The notes: a model not told the origin generated them from the letters alone. A stretch of 64,000 nucleotides of DNA from Porticoccus sp002341315 (GCF_047634355.1 NZ_JBLIAL010000013.1), one strand, 5' to 3'; numbered from the stretch's first letter, positions 1 through 9,304 are shown. Translations and numbers: made by a program.

Positions 1-400
<400 letters not shown>

Positions 401-546
401 TATAATAGAAATGATTGCATTACGGACATGTGTCCCAAGAATCACTCGCTGCTTTAACATTTTTATCGACCTAATTTGAGTACAGAGCATTGTAGCCCTG
501 CTGGTTTTCTGACCGATATGTGGCTGCTTTGTACTTTAACCAGTTT

Positions 547-663
547 TCCTGACGACAATAGCAAGCGTGAACCACCTGATCCCTTCCCGAACTCAGAAGT
601 GAAACCGCTTAGCGCCGATGGTAGTGTGGGGTTTCCCCATGTGAGAGTAGGTCATCGTCAGGT
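547..663 (+). rRNA. rrf: 5S ribosomal RNA
   Basis: The sequence carries the conserved 5S core CCGAACTCAGAAGTGAAAC and CGCCGATGGTAGTGTGGGG. A terminal helix forms between CCTGACGA near the 5' end and TCGTCAGG near the 3' end. It lies about 145 bases downstream of 23S in the usual rrn order. Short open frames drawn across it are not genes. The exact ends are estimated from the terminal helix. Confidence 0.96.
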
Positions 664-672
664 TCTATCCCA

Positions 673-707
673 GGGCCCAATCGTTAACTCGGTTGGGCCT
701 TTTTATT
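673..707 (+). terminator. rrn operon intrinsic terminator
   Basis: A stem of GGGCCCAA and TTGGGCC(T), separated by a 12-base loop, is followed by a T-rich tract (TTTTTATTTT) directly downstream of 5S rRNA. This is a classical Rho-independent terminator that ends the rRNA operon. Confidence 0.9.
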
Positions 708-710
708 TTC

Positions 711-1079
711 AATTTAGTTCGTTAAGTCGTAACGGACAGTTGATATTTTATTTATGCCGTTATTCTGAACCAGGTTAATGCGGCTGCTGTTCATTGTCGA
801 CGAAGGGCCAGTGGCTGATTTTCTTCAGGGTGTCCTCTTCTTTCAGGGTGTTCAGAGATGGACTGGATGCAACTAATTAGCGGGGTTGGGCCAGATTAAT
901 TCTGATTTTATTTGTTGGTTTGGTATAGTTATATTGTGTTGCCGTTGCACACATGAAATTAACAATATATCTTCATTAAAAACGCTTTATATGCTCTAAA
1001 ATATGCGTCAATATAATTAAAATTTTTTCAAGTCTGCAGTGCAGTGATTATTATTCTGTTTGGTTAAGGGAGTGGTAAG
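711..1079. other. Intergenic region, rrn to GGDEF-EAL gene
   Basis: About 370 bases with no convincing gene. The right half (about 890-1040) is AT-rich and probably holds the promoter of the downstream c-di-GMP gene. I see no repeat, tRNA or conserved RNA here. Confidence 0.6.
945..973 (+). promoter_or_regulatory. Candidate promoter of the GGDEF-EAL gene
   Basis: TTGCAC (945-950) and TATCTT (968-973) are separated by 17 bases in AT-rich DNA about 105 bases upstream of the GTG start at 1080. The hexamers match only partly, so this is a candidate only. Confidence 0.3.
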
Positions 1080-3641
1080 GTGGAGAGCTTTTATGAGAAC
1101 CACAAACCTGAGCATGCAGAGTCAATACTTTCTTTTTTGGCAGTTCTTCACGATCCAATAATAGCCATTAAAGAGAATGGCAAAATCGTACAGGTGAATA
1201 AGAAAGCCCAGGAATTATTTGGTTATCACCGAAACGAATTTCTTCAAATGACTGTTGAAGACCTGCTGCCTTCAAGTCTACGTCAGCTATACAGCCGCTT
1301 CAGAGAAATATTTATAAAAAAACTCTCTACTGGTCCCGTGGGGAAATCCCGCAAACAATACGCCCTACTCAATAGAATGGGCGACAAAATATATGTCGAG
1401 GTGTTTCTAAGTCCGATAATGGGGCCAGAAGGTAATATCACAATTGCAACCATACGTGACGTTACCAAAGAGACGGTTGGTCGAAGAGCACTGATAAACG
1501 TTATGAAGGAAAGTTTTTCAAAGAATCGACAGGATTTCTTCGATTCCTTGGCTCTTTTCCTCGCACGTGATTCGAAAGCTCAGTGGGTTACAATTGGGAA
1601 ACTGACGGCCACGAAAGATGCTATCCAGACCATTAGTTTTCTGTCCAATGGCCAGCACGTTGATAACATCTGTTATCCGCTAGCTGGTATGCCTTGCAAT
1701 GCGACGATTAAAAACGATGACTGTCTGATTCTCGATCAGCTCTATCAGGCATATCCGAGCAGCCTGTTGCTAGCGCAACAGGCTGGGTGTGCGCATGCAT
1801 ACGTTGGTGTCTGCTTATATTCGTCGTCTGGCGAAATTCTTGGCCTGATCAACGTACTTTACGAAGCTCCAATAGATTCTTCCCAAGCGGAGTTGGCTCG
1901 GCATCTTCTGAGGATCGTCGCCCTTCGAGTTGCCCCAGAAATTGAAATACTCAGTAACCAGGAAAGCTTGAGTAAACTGTCTGCTGTGGTGCAGTCCAGC
2001 CCAAATGCGGTAGTTATAACAGACAGGGAAACCAGGATTGAATATGTTAACCCGCGATACTGTGAAATGAGTGGTTATATTCAGGAAGAGCTTATTGGTA
2101 AAAAAATGAATATTAACAGTTCGGGGAATACACCTAAAAAAACCTATAACTCACTGTGGCGTAAACTTGGAGCCGGTGATCAGTGGCAGGGTGAATTAGA
2201 AAACGCGAGGAAAGACGGAAGTACCTACTGGGCAAGAAGTCAGATATTCCCAATTAAGGATCAAGACGGCTGTATTATTAATTTTGTAGGTATACAAGAA
2301 GATATCTCAAAAGCCAGGGCGCTGACCAAGCAGTTAAAATACGAAGTATCGCACGATCACTTAACAGGCCTCGCGAACCGAAAGGCATTTGAATTAAAAC
2401 TTGATCAGGCAGTGTCCGCAGCCAAACAAAATGGATCCATTCACTCGTTATGTTTCATAGACCTTGATCATTTCAAGGTCTTGAACGACACCGGTGGACA
2501 CTTGGCAGGAGATCTGTTGCTCAAGGGTGTAGGGCAAGTTTTGAAGGGAGGGATCCGTGCCAAGGACGTTGCAGCTCGTCTAGGGGGAGATGAGTTTGGC
2601 CTTATTTTATTTGATTGCGACTCTATTCATGCAGATAAAATAGTGTCCAATATATTAAATAGCATACAGAAGTTGGAGTTTGTCTGGGATGACAAATCCT
2701 ATGTTGTTGGTGCCAGTATCGGTATTGTCGAAGTATCCGGACATGAGCATGATTCTGCGGAGTTGCTCAAACAGGTTGATGTGGCATGTTATAGCGCAAA
2801 AGAGCAGGGAAAAAACAGAATCCATTTTTATCATGAGGGCTCGCAAGGTGTGTCCCGGCACAGAACTGAAGTTGACTGGGTGCCGAAGATTAACGCCGCA
2901 TTAGCTGATGATCTATTCAGGATTTATTTACAGCCTATTGTCCCGTTAAAGCGACATGCGGAAAAAATAAAAAGGGAGGTCTGTCATTTTGAGGTATTGA
3001 TTCGGCTCTCTGATGCCGTAACCGGTGAGATAATTTCACCGGCCTGCTTTCTGCCTTCTGTTGAGCGGTTCAATCAATCTGCAAGGCTGGATCGCCATGT
3101 GATCAACAAGGTCTTCGACTGGATCAAGTGTAACCCGAAACGCATTCAGCAAATCGGTGGGTTTAGTATCAATCTGTCAGGTGCGTCTATTGCTGATCGA
3201 TCGCTACTCGATTTCATTATTGCCGAACTTGAGAGCGGCTCTATAGCGCCTGAAAAAATCAAATTTGAGATTACTGAAACCGCCACCATTAGGAATATTA
3301 CCGAAGCTTGCTATTTCATGAAGTCCATAAGGGCAACAGGTGCACAAGTTGTGTTGGATGATTTTGGCAGTGGTTTTTCATCGTTTCCTTACCTGAAGTC
3401 CTTGCCCATCGATATGTTGAAAATAGATGGCTCCATGGTCAAAGACATAGCGAAGGATAAGGCCAGCTATACAATGGTCAAGATGATCAATGATCTGGCG
3501 CATGCCTTGGGGTTCCAGACTGTGGCGGAGTATGTTGAAAGCAGAGCGATTCTGGATGTTCTGATAGAGATTGGTGTCGACTATGCCCAGGGTTATGAAA
3601 TTGCTCGCCCCGCGCCTTTGGAAGAGGTTTTGCGCGACTAA
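1080..3641 (+). CDS. PAS-GAF-PAS-GGDEF-EAL c-di-GMP signalling protein
   Basis: An 853-residue predicted cytosolic sensor that could both make and degrade cyclic di-GMP. Domain order by eye: PAS (about 18-130), GAF (about 150-290, with a Y-x-L-x-GMPC signature), PAS (about 300-415), GGDEF (about 425-585) and EAL (about 600-850). The GGDEF motif near residue 502 is intact, and an RAKD inhibitory site sits five residues before it. The EAL motif reads EVL at E638, but the other phosphodiesterase residues are present: the N of NLSG, the E of FEITET, DDFGSG, the K of LKIDG, the E of VAEYVE and the Q of YAQGYE. No membrane segment is seen, so the input ligand probably binds a PAS or GAF pocket. The start is GTG, preceded by AAGGGAGTGG. 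It is a single gene after the rrn terminator. The dominant activity cannot be told from sequence. Confidence 0.93.
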   Translation: MESFYENHKPEHAESILSFLAVLHDPIIAIKENGKIVQVNKKAQELFGYHRNEFLQMTVEDLLPSSLRQLYSRFREIFIKKLSTGPVGKSRKQYALLNRMGDKIYVEVFLSPIMGPEGNITIATIRDVTKETVGRRALINVMKESFSKNRQDFFDSLALFLARDSKAQWVTIGKLTATKDAIQTISFLSNGQHVDNICYPLAGMPCNATIKNDDCLILDQLYQAYPSSLLLAQQAGCAHAYVGVCLYSSSGEILGLINVLYEAPIDSSQAELARHLLRIVALRVAPEIEILSNQESLSKLSAVVQSSPNAVVITDRETRIEYVNPRYCEMSGYIQEELIGKKMNINSSGNTPKKTYNSLWRKLGAGDQWQGELENARKDGSTYWARSQIFPIKDQDGCIINFVGIQEDISKARALTKQLKYEVSHDHLTGLANRKAFELKLDQAVSAAKQNGSIHSLCFIDLDHFKVLNDTGGHLAGDLLLKGVGQVLKGGIRAKDVAARLGGDEFGLILFDCDSIHADKIVSNILNSIQKLEFVWDDKSYVVGASIGIVEVSGHEHDSAELLKQVDVACYSAKEQGKNRIHFYHEGSQGVSRHRTEVDWVPKINAALADDLFRIYLQPIVPLKRHAEKIKREVCHFEVLIRLSDAVTGEIISPACFLPSVERFNQSARLDRHVINKVFDWIKCNPKRIQQIGGFSINLSGASIADRSLLDFIIAELESGSIAPEKIKFEITETATIRNITEACYFMKSIRATGAQVVLDDFGSGFSSFPYLKSLPIDMLKIDGSMVKDIAKDKASYTMVKMINDLAHALGFQTVAEYVESRAILDVLIEIGVDYAQGYEIARPAPLEEVLRD

Positions 3642-3901
3642 TTTTCGAATGATTCAAAGAATATCGCAGGTCGGGTTTAAACCATTGAATAGTGCGTGCA
3701 CTTCCAGCTGAAACTCAAAAGTAAAAACCCTTTTGTGGTTGGGCCCTTTCTTGCTGTAAAAAGAATTTCTGTCACGCCCTTCTCAAGAAAGTCTCCTGAA
3801 TGTCTGTTGTGTATAACGACTAGCTTATTCGTATTATCGTTTGTCTCTCTTACTTTTTATTTCGGGCATAATGCTGGGCAGTCTGATATGCAGGAGTTGG
3901 C

Positions 3902-4702
3902 GTGGATATTTACCTGTTGTACCTTTGTCTCGGTGCTGCCGCAGGTCTGATCAGTGGCCTGTTTGGTCTGGGGGGTGGTGTTGTTATCGTCCCTATTCTT
4001 ATCTTCACCTTCACAGCCCAGGGTATGACTCAGGCGGTGCTGACTCATCTGGCTATCGGTACATCGCTGGCCACCATCGTTGTGACGTCGGTGAGTTCAA
4101 TTTTATCCCATCACAAACACGGTGCCGTCCTGTGGACACTTGCCGGGTGGTTGACACCCGGTATTTGTATTGGTGCTGCACTGGGTGCCGTATTTGCGGT
4201 CAGTATTTCGGGCGCAGCACTGCAACTCGCTTTTGGTATATTTCTTTGTCTCGTGGCGTTAAAAATGGCATTCGCGCTCAGTCCTACCGGTGGTGCCAAT
4301 ATGCCCGGTCGAGCAGGGCAGAGCATAGTGGGTGCAGTGGTCGGTTTTGTCGCAAGCCTGTTCGGGATAGGTGGAGGCTCGCTCACGGTCCCTTATTTAA
4401 CCTGGGTACGAGTGCCGATGAAAAATGCAGTGGCCACCTCTGCTGCCTGCGGGTTGCCAATAGCCATTAGCGGGGCGCTGACATACTGGTGGCAGGGAGT
4501 TGGTGAGCCGGATCTGCCGGATGGGGCGATCGGGTTTATTTACCTTCCGGCATTTCTGGGAATTATCCTAGCCAGTACGGTATTAGCGAGAGTCGGTGCG
4601 CGGCTCGCACACCGGTTACCCGGTGAGATTCTTCGCCGCAGTTTTGCATTATTATTGCTGGTCATTGGTGTGCGGTTTATCTGGCGTAATTTCGGAGTTT
4701 GA
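3902..4702 (+). CDS. TauE/SafE-family sulfite/anion exporter-like permease
   Basis: A 266-residue polytopic inner-membrane protein of the TauE/SafE (DUF81) family, thought to move sulfite, sulfoacetate or related anions. It has the duplicated family layout: a glycine-rich motif after the first segment (LISGLFGLGGGVVIVP) and its repeat in the second half (FVASLFGIGGGSLTVPYL), with about eight hydrophobic segments overall. The GTG start at 3902 has a good ribosome site, CAGGAG, six bases upstream. The 260 bases before it hold no gene. birA follows after 9 bases, so they may be co-transcribed. The family is clear; the substrate is unknown. Confidence 0.88.
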   Translation: MDIYLLYLCLGAAAGLISGLFGLGGGVVIVPILIFTFTAQGMTQAVLTHLAIGTSLATIVVTSVSSILSHHKHGAVLWTLAGWLTPGICIGAALGAVFAVSISGAALQLAFGIFLCLVALKMAFALSPTGGANMPGRAGQSIVGAVVGFVASLFGIGGGSLTVPYLTWVRVPMKNAVATSAACGLPIAISGALTYWWQGVGEPDLPDGAIGFIYLPAFLGIILASTVLARVGARLAHRLPGEILRRSFALLLLVIGVRFIWRNFGV

Positions 4703-4711
4703 TAGGCGCAC

Positions 4712-5680
4712 ATGAACAGTTTGCTGAAAATACTTTGTGATGGCCGTTTTCACTCGGGCGAGGAACTTGGCAGGTTGCTGGGTATTTCAAGGGCGGCGGT
4801 CTGGAAGCAAATACAAAAAATCGAGCAAATGGGCCTTGATGTTAAATCCCACAGGGGCTGCGGTTACTGTCTTATGACAGAGCTGGAATTATTCGATAAA
4901 AATACGCTCCTCCACAGTATTTCGCCGATTTCCTGGTCGCTTATCAAAGAGTTGCGAATTGAGCCGTCTGTGTCATCAACCAATGATCTGGTTCGGCATG
5001 CAGCTGAGCAGGGTGATTCCACTGGTCTGGTCGTGCTTGCCGAGCAGCAAACAGCGGGTCGTGGACGGCGGGGAAGGCAGTGGGTCAGCCCTTTTGGCAG
5101 GAATATCTATCTCTCCCTGGGGTGGGGGTTTGACGGCGGTGTGCAGGTGCTCGAAGGTCTGAGTCTTGCGGTTGGTGTGGCCGTAAGGCGTGCGATCCAG
5201 TCTTGTGGTGTCGATGGGCTGATGTTCAAGTGGCCGAATGATTTATTTCTGCAAAACAAAAAGGTGGGCGGTATTTTATTGGAGGTTCTGGGTGATCCTT
5301 CCGGCTTCTGCCAGGTGGTTGTCGGCGTTGGTATCAATCTGGGTATGTCCGATAAAAACGGTAAACTTATCGATCAGCCGTGGACAGACATCCGCTCAGT
5401 ACCAGGGCAGTCAATCAGTCGAAATGGGTTGGCTGCCGCCATCATTGAAGAAATGATGGCCTTGCTGGCAAATTTTCATGAGGTTGGATTTGAAGCCTAT
5501 CGAGAGGAGTGGTTGCAATCTGATATCAATGCCGACAAAAAAGTCAGCCTGTTGTTGATGAATAAAACGATTCAGGGTATTGCCAGAGGCGTGGACGAGA
5601 GCGGGGCATTGAAACTGGAGGTTGGTGACGAGATCAAGCTTTTCAGTGGTGGAGAAATCAGTGTCAGGAGCGCAGTATGA
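4712..5680 (+). CDS. birA: Biotin--protein ligase / biotin operon repressor BirA
   Basis: This bifunctional protein activates biotin to biotinyl-AMP, transfers it to the acetyl-CoA carboxylase carrier protein, and represses biotin genes through its N-terminal domain. The 322 residues contain a winged-helix DNA-binding domain at about 1-65 (SGEELGRLLGISRAAVWKQI), then a catalytic domain with the adenylate-binding loop GRGRRGRQW and the KWPND motif, and a small C-terminal SH3-like domain. Length matches E. coli BirA (321). Its stop overlaps the coaX start by four bases (ATGA), so the two are translationally coupled. Confidence 0.96.
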   Translation: MNSLLKILCDGRFHSGEELGRLLGISRAAVWKQIQKIEQMGLDVKSHRGCGYCLMTELELFDKNTLLHSISPISWSLIKELRIEPSVSSTNDLVRHAAEQGDSTGLVVLAEQQTAGRGRRGRQWVSPFGRNIYLSLGWGFDGGVQVLEGLSLAVGVAVRRAIQSCGVDGLMFKWPNDLFLQNKKVGGILLEVLGDPSGFCQVVVGVGINLGMSDKNGKLIDQPWTDIRSVPGQSISRNGLAAAIIEEMMALLANFHEVGFEAYREEWLQSDINADKKVSLLLMNKTIQGIARGVDESGALKLEVGDEIKLFSGGEISVRSAV

Positions 5681-6393
5681 TTGTCGACATTGATGCTGGA
5701 AATAGCCGGATCAAATGGCGAGTTATCAAGAATGGGGCGCCTGATTACAAGCCGCCGGTCACAGATATCAAAACTCTGCTGGCGGCTGTTGAAACAGAGG
5801 GTCCCCCCACGCGAATTCGTCTTTCCAGTGTAGGTGGCAGGACTATCGCCGAGGAACTTGAGAAGCAGGCAGGCCAGTGGGGGTGTCAGTTGCAGCAGGC
5901 CGGAACCACCCGTGAAGCGGCAGGTGTGCACTGCGGTTATCTGGAGCCTTCATCCATGGGGGTGGATCGCTGGCTGGCGCTACTGGCTGTGCGAGATCAG
6001 TTTAAAGGCGCCTGCGTCGTCGTGGATGCAGGTACGGCTATCACGGTGGATTTGCTCAATAGGCAAGGTTATCACCTCGGCGGCTACATCGTGCCCGGGT
6101 TCCCGATGATTTATCAATCGCTTAATCGGGGAACCAGTAATATTCGGCTCGAGCCTGTTTCGGTTGCGGATTGTTTGCCGGGGAAAACAACGGATGAAGC
6201 GGTAAGTCATGGCGCATATTTGATGATCAAGACACTGATCGAGGCATCCAGGACGACCTTGCAGACAAAGACACAGCCCGTAAAAGTCATCGTCACTGGT
6301 GGGGACGGCTCGGCGCTCATTGATGTTCTGAGCGGAGATTGCATTTATGTTCGAGATTTGGTGTTGGACGGTCTTGAAGTCATGTTTCCATAG
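5677..6393 (+). CDS. coaX: Type III pantothenate kinase
   Basis: Catalyses the first committed step of coenzyme A synthesis, ATP-dependent phosphorylation of pantothenate. The 238 residues belong to the ASKHA fold: phosphate-1 motif DIDAGNSRIKWR at the N terminus, GVDRWLALL (pantothenate and dimer region), and VVVDAGTAITVDLL (phosphate-2). This form is feedback-resistant to CoA and replaces CoaA in many pseudomonads. The ATG overlaps the birA stop. No type I coaA is seen in the window, though one could exist elsewhere. Confidence 0.95.
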   Translation: MIVDIDAGNSRIKWRVIKNGAPDYKPPVTDIKTLLAAVETEGPPTRIRLSSVGGRTIAEELEKQAGQWGCQLQQAGTTREAAGVHCGYLEPSSMGVDRWLALLAVRDQFKGACVVVDAGTAITVDLLNRQGYHLGGYIVPGFPMIYQSLNRGTSNIRLEPVSVADCLPGKTTDEAVSHGAYLMIKTLIEASRTTLQTKTQPVKVIVTGGDGSALIDVLSGDCIYVRDLVLDGLEVMFP

Positions 6394-6403
6394 GCATTGA
6401 CCA

Positions 6404-7150
6404 ATGCGCTGGCTATTTTCTGTTTTGATTTTAATCAACCTCGTGGCGGGCTATTGGTTCTACAGTGCGGCCGTCTTTCGTGCGGACCAGCTTGATAGTG
6501 TGCAAACCGGATTGGCCGATCAAGAGGATGAAAACTATGCTTCGCTCCTGTTGGTGGGGGAGGTGCCTGCTACGACTGAAGAGACATCTGAACAGCAGCC
6601 GATTTCGGATAATAACCAGGCAAGCACCGCTATAGATGCCTTGCCCCTCGATAATGCCCGAGACCCTGCTCTTTGCCTGCTTATCGGTCCCCTGGTCGAT
6701 ATCAATCCCCAGGAACTCCATCAGCAGCTGTCACCCTACCGTTATGGTGAAGAGCTTGTTTGGCGAACCACCACAATTAGCGAGGGTTATTGGTTGATTA
6801 TCCCGCCGCTCGGCTCTCAAGCGGAAGCCAGTAAGATGCTCAAAGACTTGCGAAGCAAAGAGATTGATAGTTTTTTGATTGCCGAAGGTGAATACAGAAC
6901 TGGGATCACCCTCGGGGTATTCAGTGATAAAAGCAATATGGAGCACTATCGGCGGGAATTGGCAGATCAGGGGTACCCCGTGGTGATCGTTCCCCGTGTC
7001 AGTACGCAAGAAGAGCTTTGGTTGCAGCTGCGCCGGTACCCGGATCAGCAGATACCGAAAGACCTGGCAGACGTCCTCGATCAGCAAGGTAAAAATATTG
7101 GACGAGAGGTTATCAATGAGGCTTGTGTTGATCTGGCCCCGGTTGAATAA
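6404..7150 (+). CDS. SPOR-like domain protein downstream of coaX
   Basis: A 248-residue protein of unknown function. It has one N-terminal membrane anchor (about residues 3-22), an acidic and Ser/Thr/Gln-rich linker (about 25-85), and a C-terminal region at about 120-195 resembling the SPOR fold that binds denuded peptidoglycan glycans (GYWLIIPPLGSQAEASKML, then an FSDKSNMEHYRRELADQG repeat half). A protein of this kind follows coaX in Pseudomonas genomes too. Topology suggests an inner-membrane protein with a periplasmic tail. It starts 10 bases after coaX, probably in the same operon. The SPOR call is by pattern and is moderate. Confidence 0.72.
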   Translation: MRWLFSVLILINLVAGYWFYSAAVFRADQLDSVQTGLADQEDENYASLLLVGEVPATTEETSEQQPISDNNQASTAIDALPLDNARDPALCLLIGPLVDINPQELHQQLSPYRYGEELVWRTTTISEGYWLIIPPLGSQAEASKMLKDLRSKEIDSFLIAEGEYRTGITLGVFSDKSNMEHYRRELADQGYPVVIVPRVSTQEELWLQLRRYPDQQIPKDLADVLDQQGKNIGREVINEACVDLAPVE

Positions 7151-7236
7151 GGCGACTTCAGATCCCCCGGCAATGGGGCCGCTCATGTGACGACAGGTTT
7201 AAAAGTGGAAAACTGCCATCCAGATTGCGGCAATGG

Positions 7237-7265
7237 TTGATTATAGTGTCAACTTTCACTAGAAT
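7237..7265 (+). promoter_or_regulatory. Promoter of the tRNA-tuf operon
   Basis: TTGATT (7237-7242) and TAGAAT (7260-7265) are separated by exactly 17 bases. They lie 35 bases before tRNA-Thr and are followed by a GC-rich discriminator, CGCGCTCCC. The -10 and C-rich discriminator recur upstream of rpsL and rpsJ. GC-rich discriminators are typical of stringently controlled stable-RNA promoters. Confidence 0.8.
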
Positions 7266-7299
7266 CGCGCTCCCGATTTAATAGCGGGGTTTTTATAGA

Positions 7300-7375
7300 G
7301 CTGGCGTAGCTCAGTTGGTAGAGCAGCTGACTTGTAATCAGCCGGTCGGGGGTTCGACTCCTCTCGCCAGCTCCA
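7300..7375 (+). tRNA. tRNA-Thr(TGT)
   Basis: Full cloverleaf: acceptor GCTGGCG pairs with CGCCAGC, and the anticodon TGT is at 7333-7335. The T-loop GGTTCGACTCC is present and CCA is encoded. First tRNA of the cluster, as in the thrU-tyrU-glyT-thrT-tufB arrangement of E. coli. Confidence 0.97.
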
Positions 7376-7442
7376 ATTAGTTCAGTTTAGGCGATCTGTT
7401 TGACAGCCAAACTGGTGGCATGGACAATGTCCAGCCTTTTTC

Positions 7443-7525
7443 GCAGGGGTTCCCGAGCGGCCAAAGGGATCAGACTGTAAATCTGACGCGAAAGCTTCGG
7501 TGGTTCGAATCCACCCCCCTGCACC
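7443..7525 (+). tRNA. tRNA-Tyr(GTA)
   Basis: Acceptor GCAGGGG pairs with CCCCTGC. The anticodon GTA is at 7477-7479, there is a long variable arm (CGCGAAAGCTTCG), and CCA is encoded. The class II tRNA shape fits bacterial tRNA-Tyr. Confidence 0.96.
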
Positions 7526-7727
7526 AGATTTTAGAGCAGGCACGATAGGTTGGTGTGCCTGATGTGCCTTACCCAGGAGCGCGAATAGCGCGGTGTCTCG
7601 GCAGCCAGGCAATCGCTGTTGAGAAGTAAACTCAGGTTGGCATAAGAAGACGGATATTGTTTAAAGGGTTAAATGGTCTATCTTCTCGAGCAAATGTGAA
7701 TAAGGTAATTACCCCCTGACGGGGTTG

Positions 7728-7753
7728 GTGTCGATTGAGCAGTCAATCGACAC
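7728..7753 (+). repeat. Perfect 11-bp inverted repeat between tRNA-Tyr and tRNA-Gly
   Basis: GTGTCGATTGA and TCAATCGACAC are separated by GCAG and followed by TTTATTATTT. The hairpin could be a partial terminator or a processing site in the tRNA precursor. The T-tract is interrupted, so full termination is unlikely, and no clear promoter lies between it and tRNA-Gly. Confidence 0.65.
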
Positions 7754-7783
7754 TTTATTATTTGACGGAGTGTTGTAAGCGTA

Positions 7784-7857
<74 letters not shown>

Positions 7858-7879
7858 ATGCCTGTCTAGGTGTGTTTTT

Positions 7880-7955
<76 letters not shown>

Positions 7956-8024
7956 GTTTTTCTCCCCGGGTATGCTCCGTGGTGTTTTTGTTTCAGGTGC
8001 CAGTTTTAATGAGGAGTGCTCGTC

Positions 8025-9251
8025 ATGTCAAAAGCAAAGTTTGAACGTAACAAGCCCCACGTAAACGTTGGCACGATTGGTCACGTTGACCACGGTAAGA
8101 CGACCCTGACAGCGGCGCTGACGCGGGTTTGCTTCGAAACTTGGGGCAGTGGCTCGGCGATGGCCTTTGATGGTATTGATAATGCGCCGGAAGAGCGCGA
8201 GCGCGGTATCACGATTGCGACATCCCATGTTGAATACGATTCTCCGAGCCGTCACTACGCACACGTTGATTGCCCGGGTCACGCCGACTATGTAAAAAAC
8301 ATGATCACCGGTGCTGCGCAGATGGATGGTGCGATTCTGGTGTGTGGTGCGACAGATGGCCCGATGCCACAAACCCGGGAGCATATTCTGCTGTCCCGTC
8401 AGGTGGGTGTGCCCTACGTTGTGGTGTTTCTGAACAAGGCAGACCTGCTGGCAGAAGATTGCGGTGGTGTTGGCTCTGAAGAATACAACGAGATGATCGA
8501 GCTGGTTGAAATGGAGCTCCGTGAGCTGCTGGATGCCTACGACTTCCCGGGTGACGATACCCCTATTATTGCCGGTTCAGCCCTGATGGCGCTGAACGGT
8601 GAAGACGACAACGAGCTGGGTACCACGGCGGTTCGCAAGCTGGTCGAGGCGCTGGATGCCTATATCCCTGAGCCGGAACGTGCGATTGACCAGCCGTTCC
8701 TGATGCCGATTGAAGACGTATTTTCGATCTCTGGACGCGGCACGGTAGTGACCGGGCGTGTTGAACGCGGTGTTGTCAAAGTGGGCGAAGAGATCGAGAT
8801 TGTGGGTATCCGGGATACCACCAAGACAGTCTGCACCGGTGTTGAGATGTTCCGGAAGCTGCTGGACGAAGGTCGTGCTGGTGAGAACGTTGGTGTTCTG
8901 CTTCGCGGAACCAAGCGTGATGACGTTGAGCGCGGTCAGGTTCTGTGTAAGCCGGGCAGCATCAAGCCGCATACCAAGTTTGAGGCAGAGGTTTACGTGC
9001 TGTCCAAGGACGAGGGAGGGCGTCACACGCCGTTCTTCAAGGGCTACCGTCCGCAGTTCTACTTCCGCACGACGGATGTGACAGGCGCTTGTGAGCTGCC
9101 TGAGGGTGTGGAGATGGTTATGCCTGGAGATAACGTCCAGATGACAGTGACGCTGATTGCGCCGATTGCAATGGAAGACGGGCTGCGCTTTGCGATTCGT
9201 GAAGGTGGCCGCACGGTCGGTGCCGGCGTGGTCGCTAAAATTATTGAGTAA
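8025..9251 (+). CDS. tuf: Elongation factor Tu, copy 1
   Basis: GTPase that delivers aminoacyl-tRNA to the ribosomal A site. The 408 residues include the P-loop GHVDHGKT, switch I GITIATSHVEY, DCPGH, NKAD (137-140) and SALMAL, followed by the two beta-barrel domains. It is 14 residues longer than E. coli EF-Tu because of about 10 extra residues after NKAD and about 4 near residue 190. The start is ATG 8025, after GAGGAG at 8011; an in-frame codon at 8016 lacks a ribosome site. The DNA matches the second copy at 24759 apart from codon 2 (Ser here, Gly there) and one silent base (9209). It is probably co-transcribed with the upstream tRNAs. Confidence 0.98.
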   Translation: MSKAKFERNKPHVNVGTIGHVDHGKTTLTAALTRVCFETWGSGSAMAFDGIDNAPEERERGITIATSHVEYDSPSRHYAHVDCPGHADYVKNMITGAAQMDGAILVCGATDGPMPQTREHILLSRQVGVPYVVVFLNKADLLAEDCGGVGSEEYNEMIELVEMELRELLDAYDFPGDDTPIIAGSALMALNGEDDNELGTTAVRKLVEALDAYIPEPERAIDQPFLMPIEDVFSISGRGTVVTGRVERGVVKVGEEIEIVGIRDTTKTVCTGVEMFRKLLDEGRAGENVGVLLRGTKRDDVERGQVLCKPGSIKPHTKFEAEVYVLSKDEGGRHTPFFKGYRPQFYFRTTDVTGACELPEGVEMVMPGDNVQMTVTLIAPIAMEDGLRFAIREGGRTVGAGVVAKIIE

Positions 9252-9275
9252 TGTTGTTTTTTGAATGACCTCTGT

Positions 9276-9304
9276 GGTTGAAATGCGTTGTCGCAGTTTC
9301 AGCC
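9276..9304 (+). other. Hairpin between tuf copy 1 and tRNA-Trp
   Basis: GGTTGAAATGCG and CGCAGTTTCAGCC can form a stem of about 12 pairs with two G-T wobbles and one bulged A. A T-rich stretch (TTAGTTTTATTTT) begins about 12 bases later. It may be a weak terminator or an RNA-processing signal that separates tuf from the trnW-secE-nusG transcript. Confidence 0.45.

Noticed and set aside
476..778. 100-codon reading frame
   Set aside because: It runs through 5S rRNA and its terminator.
7382..7612. Minus-strand reading frame containing WIRTTEAFASDLQSDPFGRS
   Set aside because: It is the antisense translation of tRNA-Tyr, another recurrent false protein.
7762..7767. TTGACG as a -35 box for tRNA-Gly
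   Set aside because: The matching -10 position would fall inside the tRNA gene itself.
8025..9251. Duplicate tuf as an assembly artefact
   Set aside because: The two loci have different, biologically expected flanks and differ at codon 2 and at a silent site.
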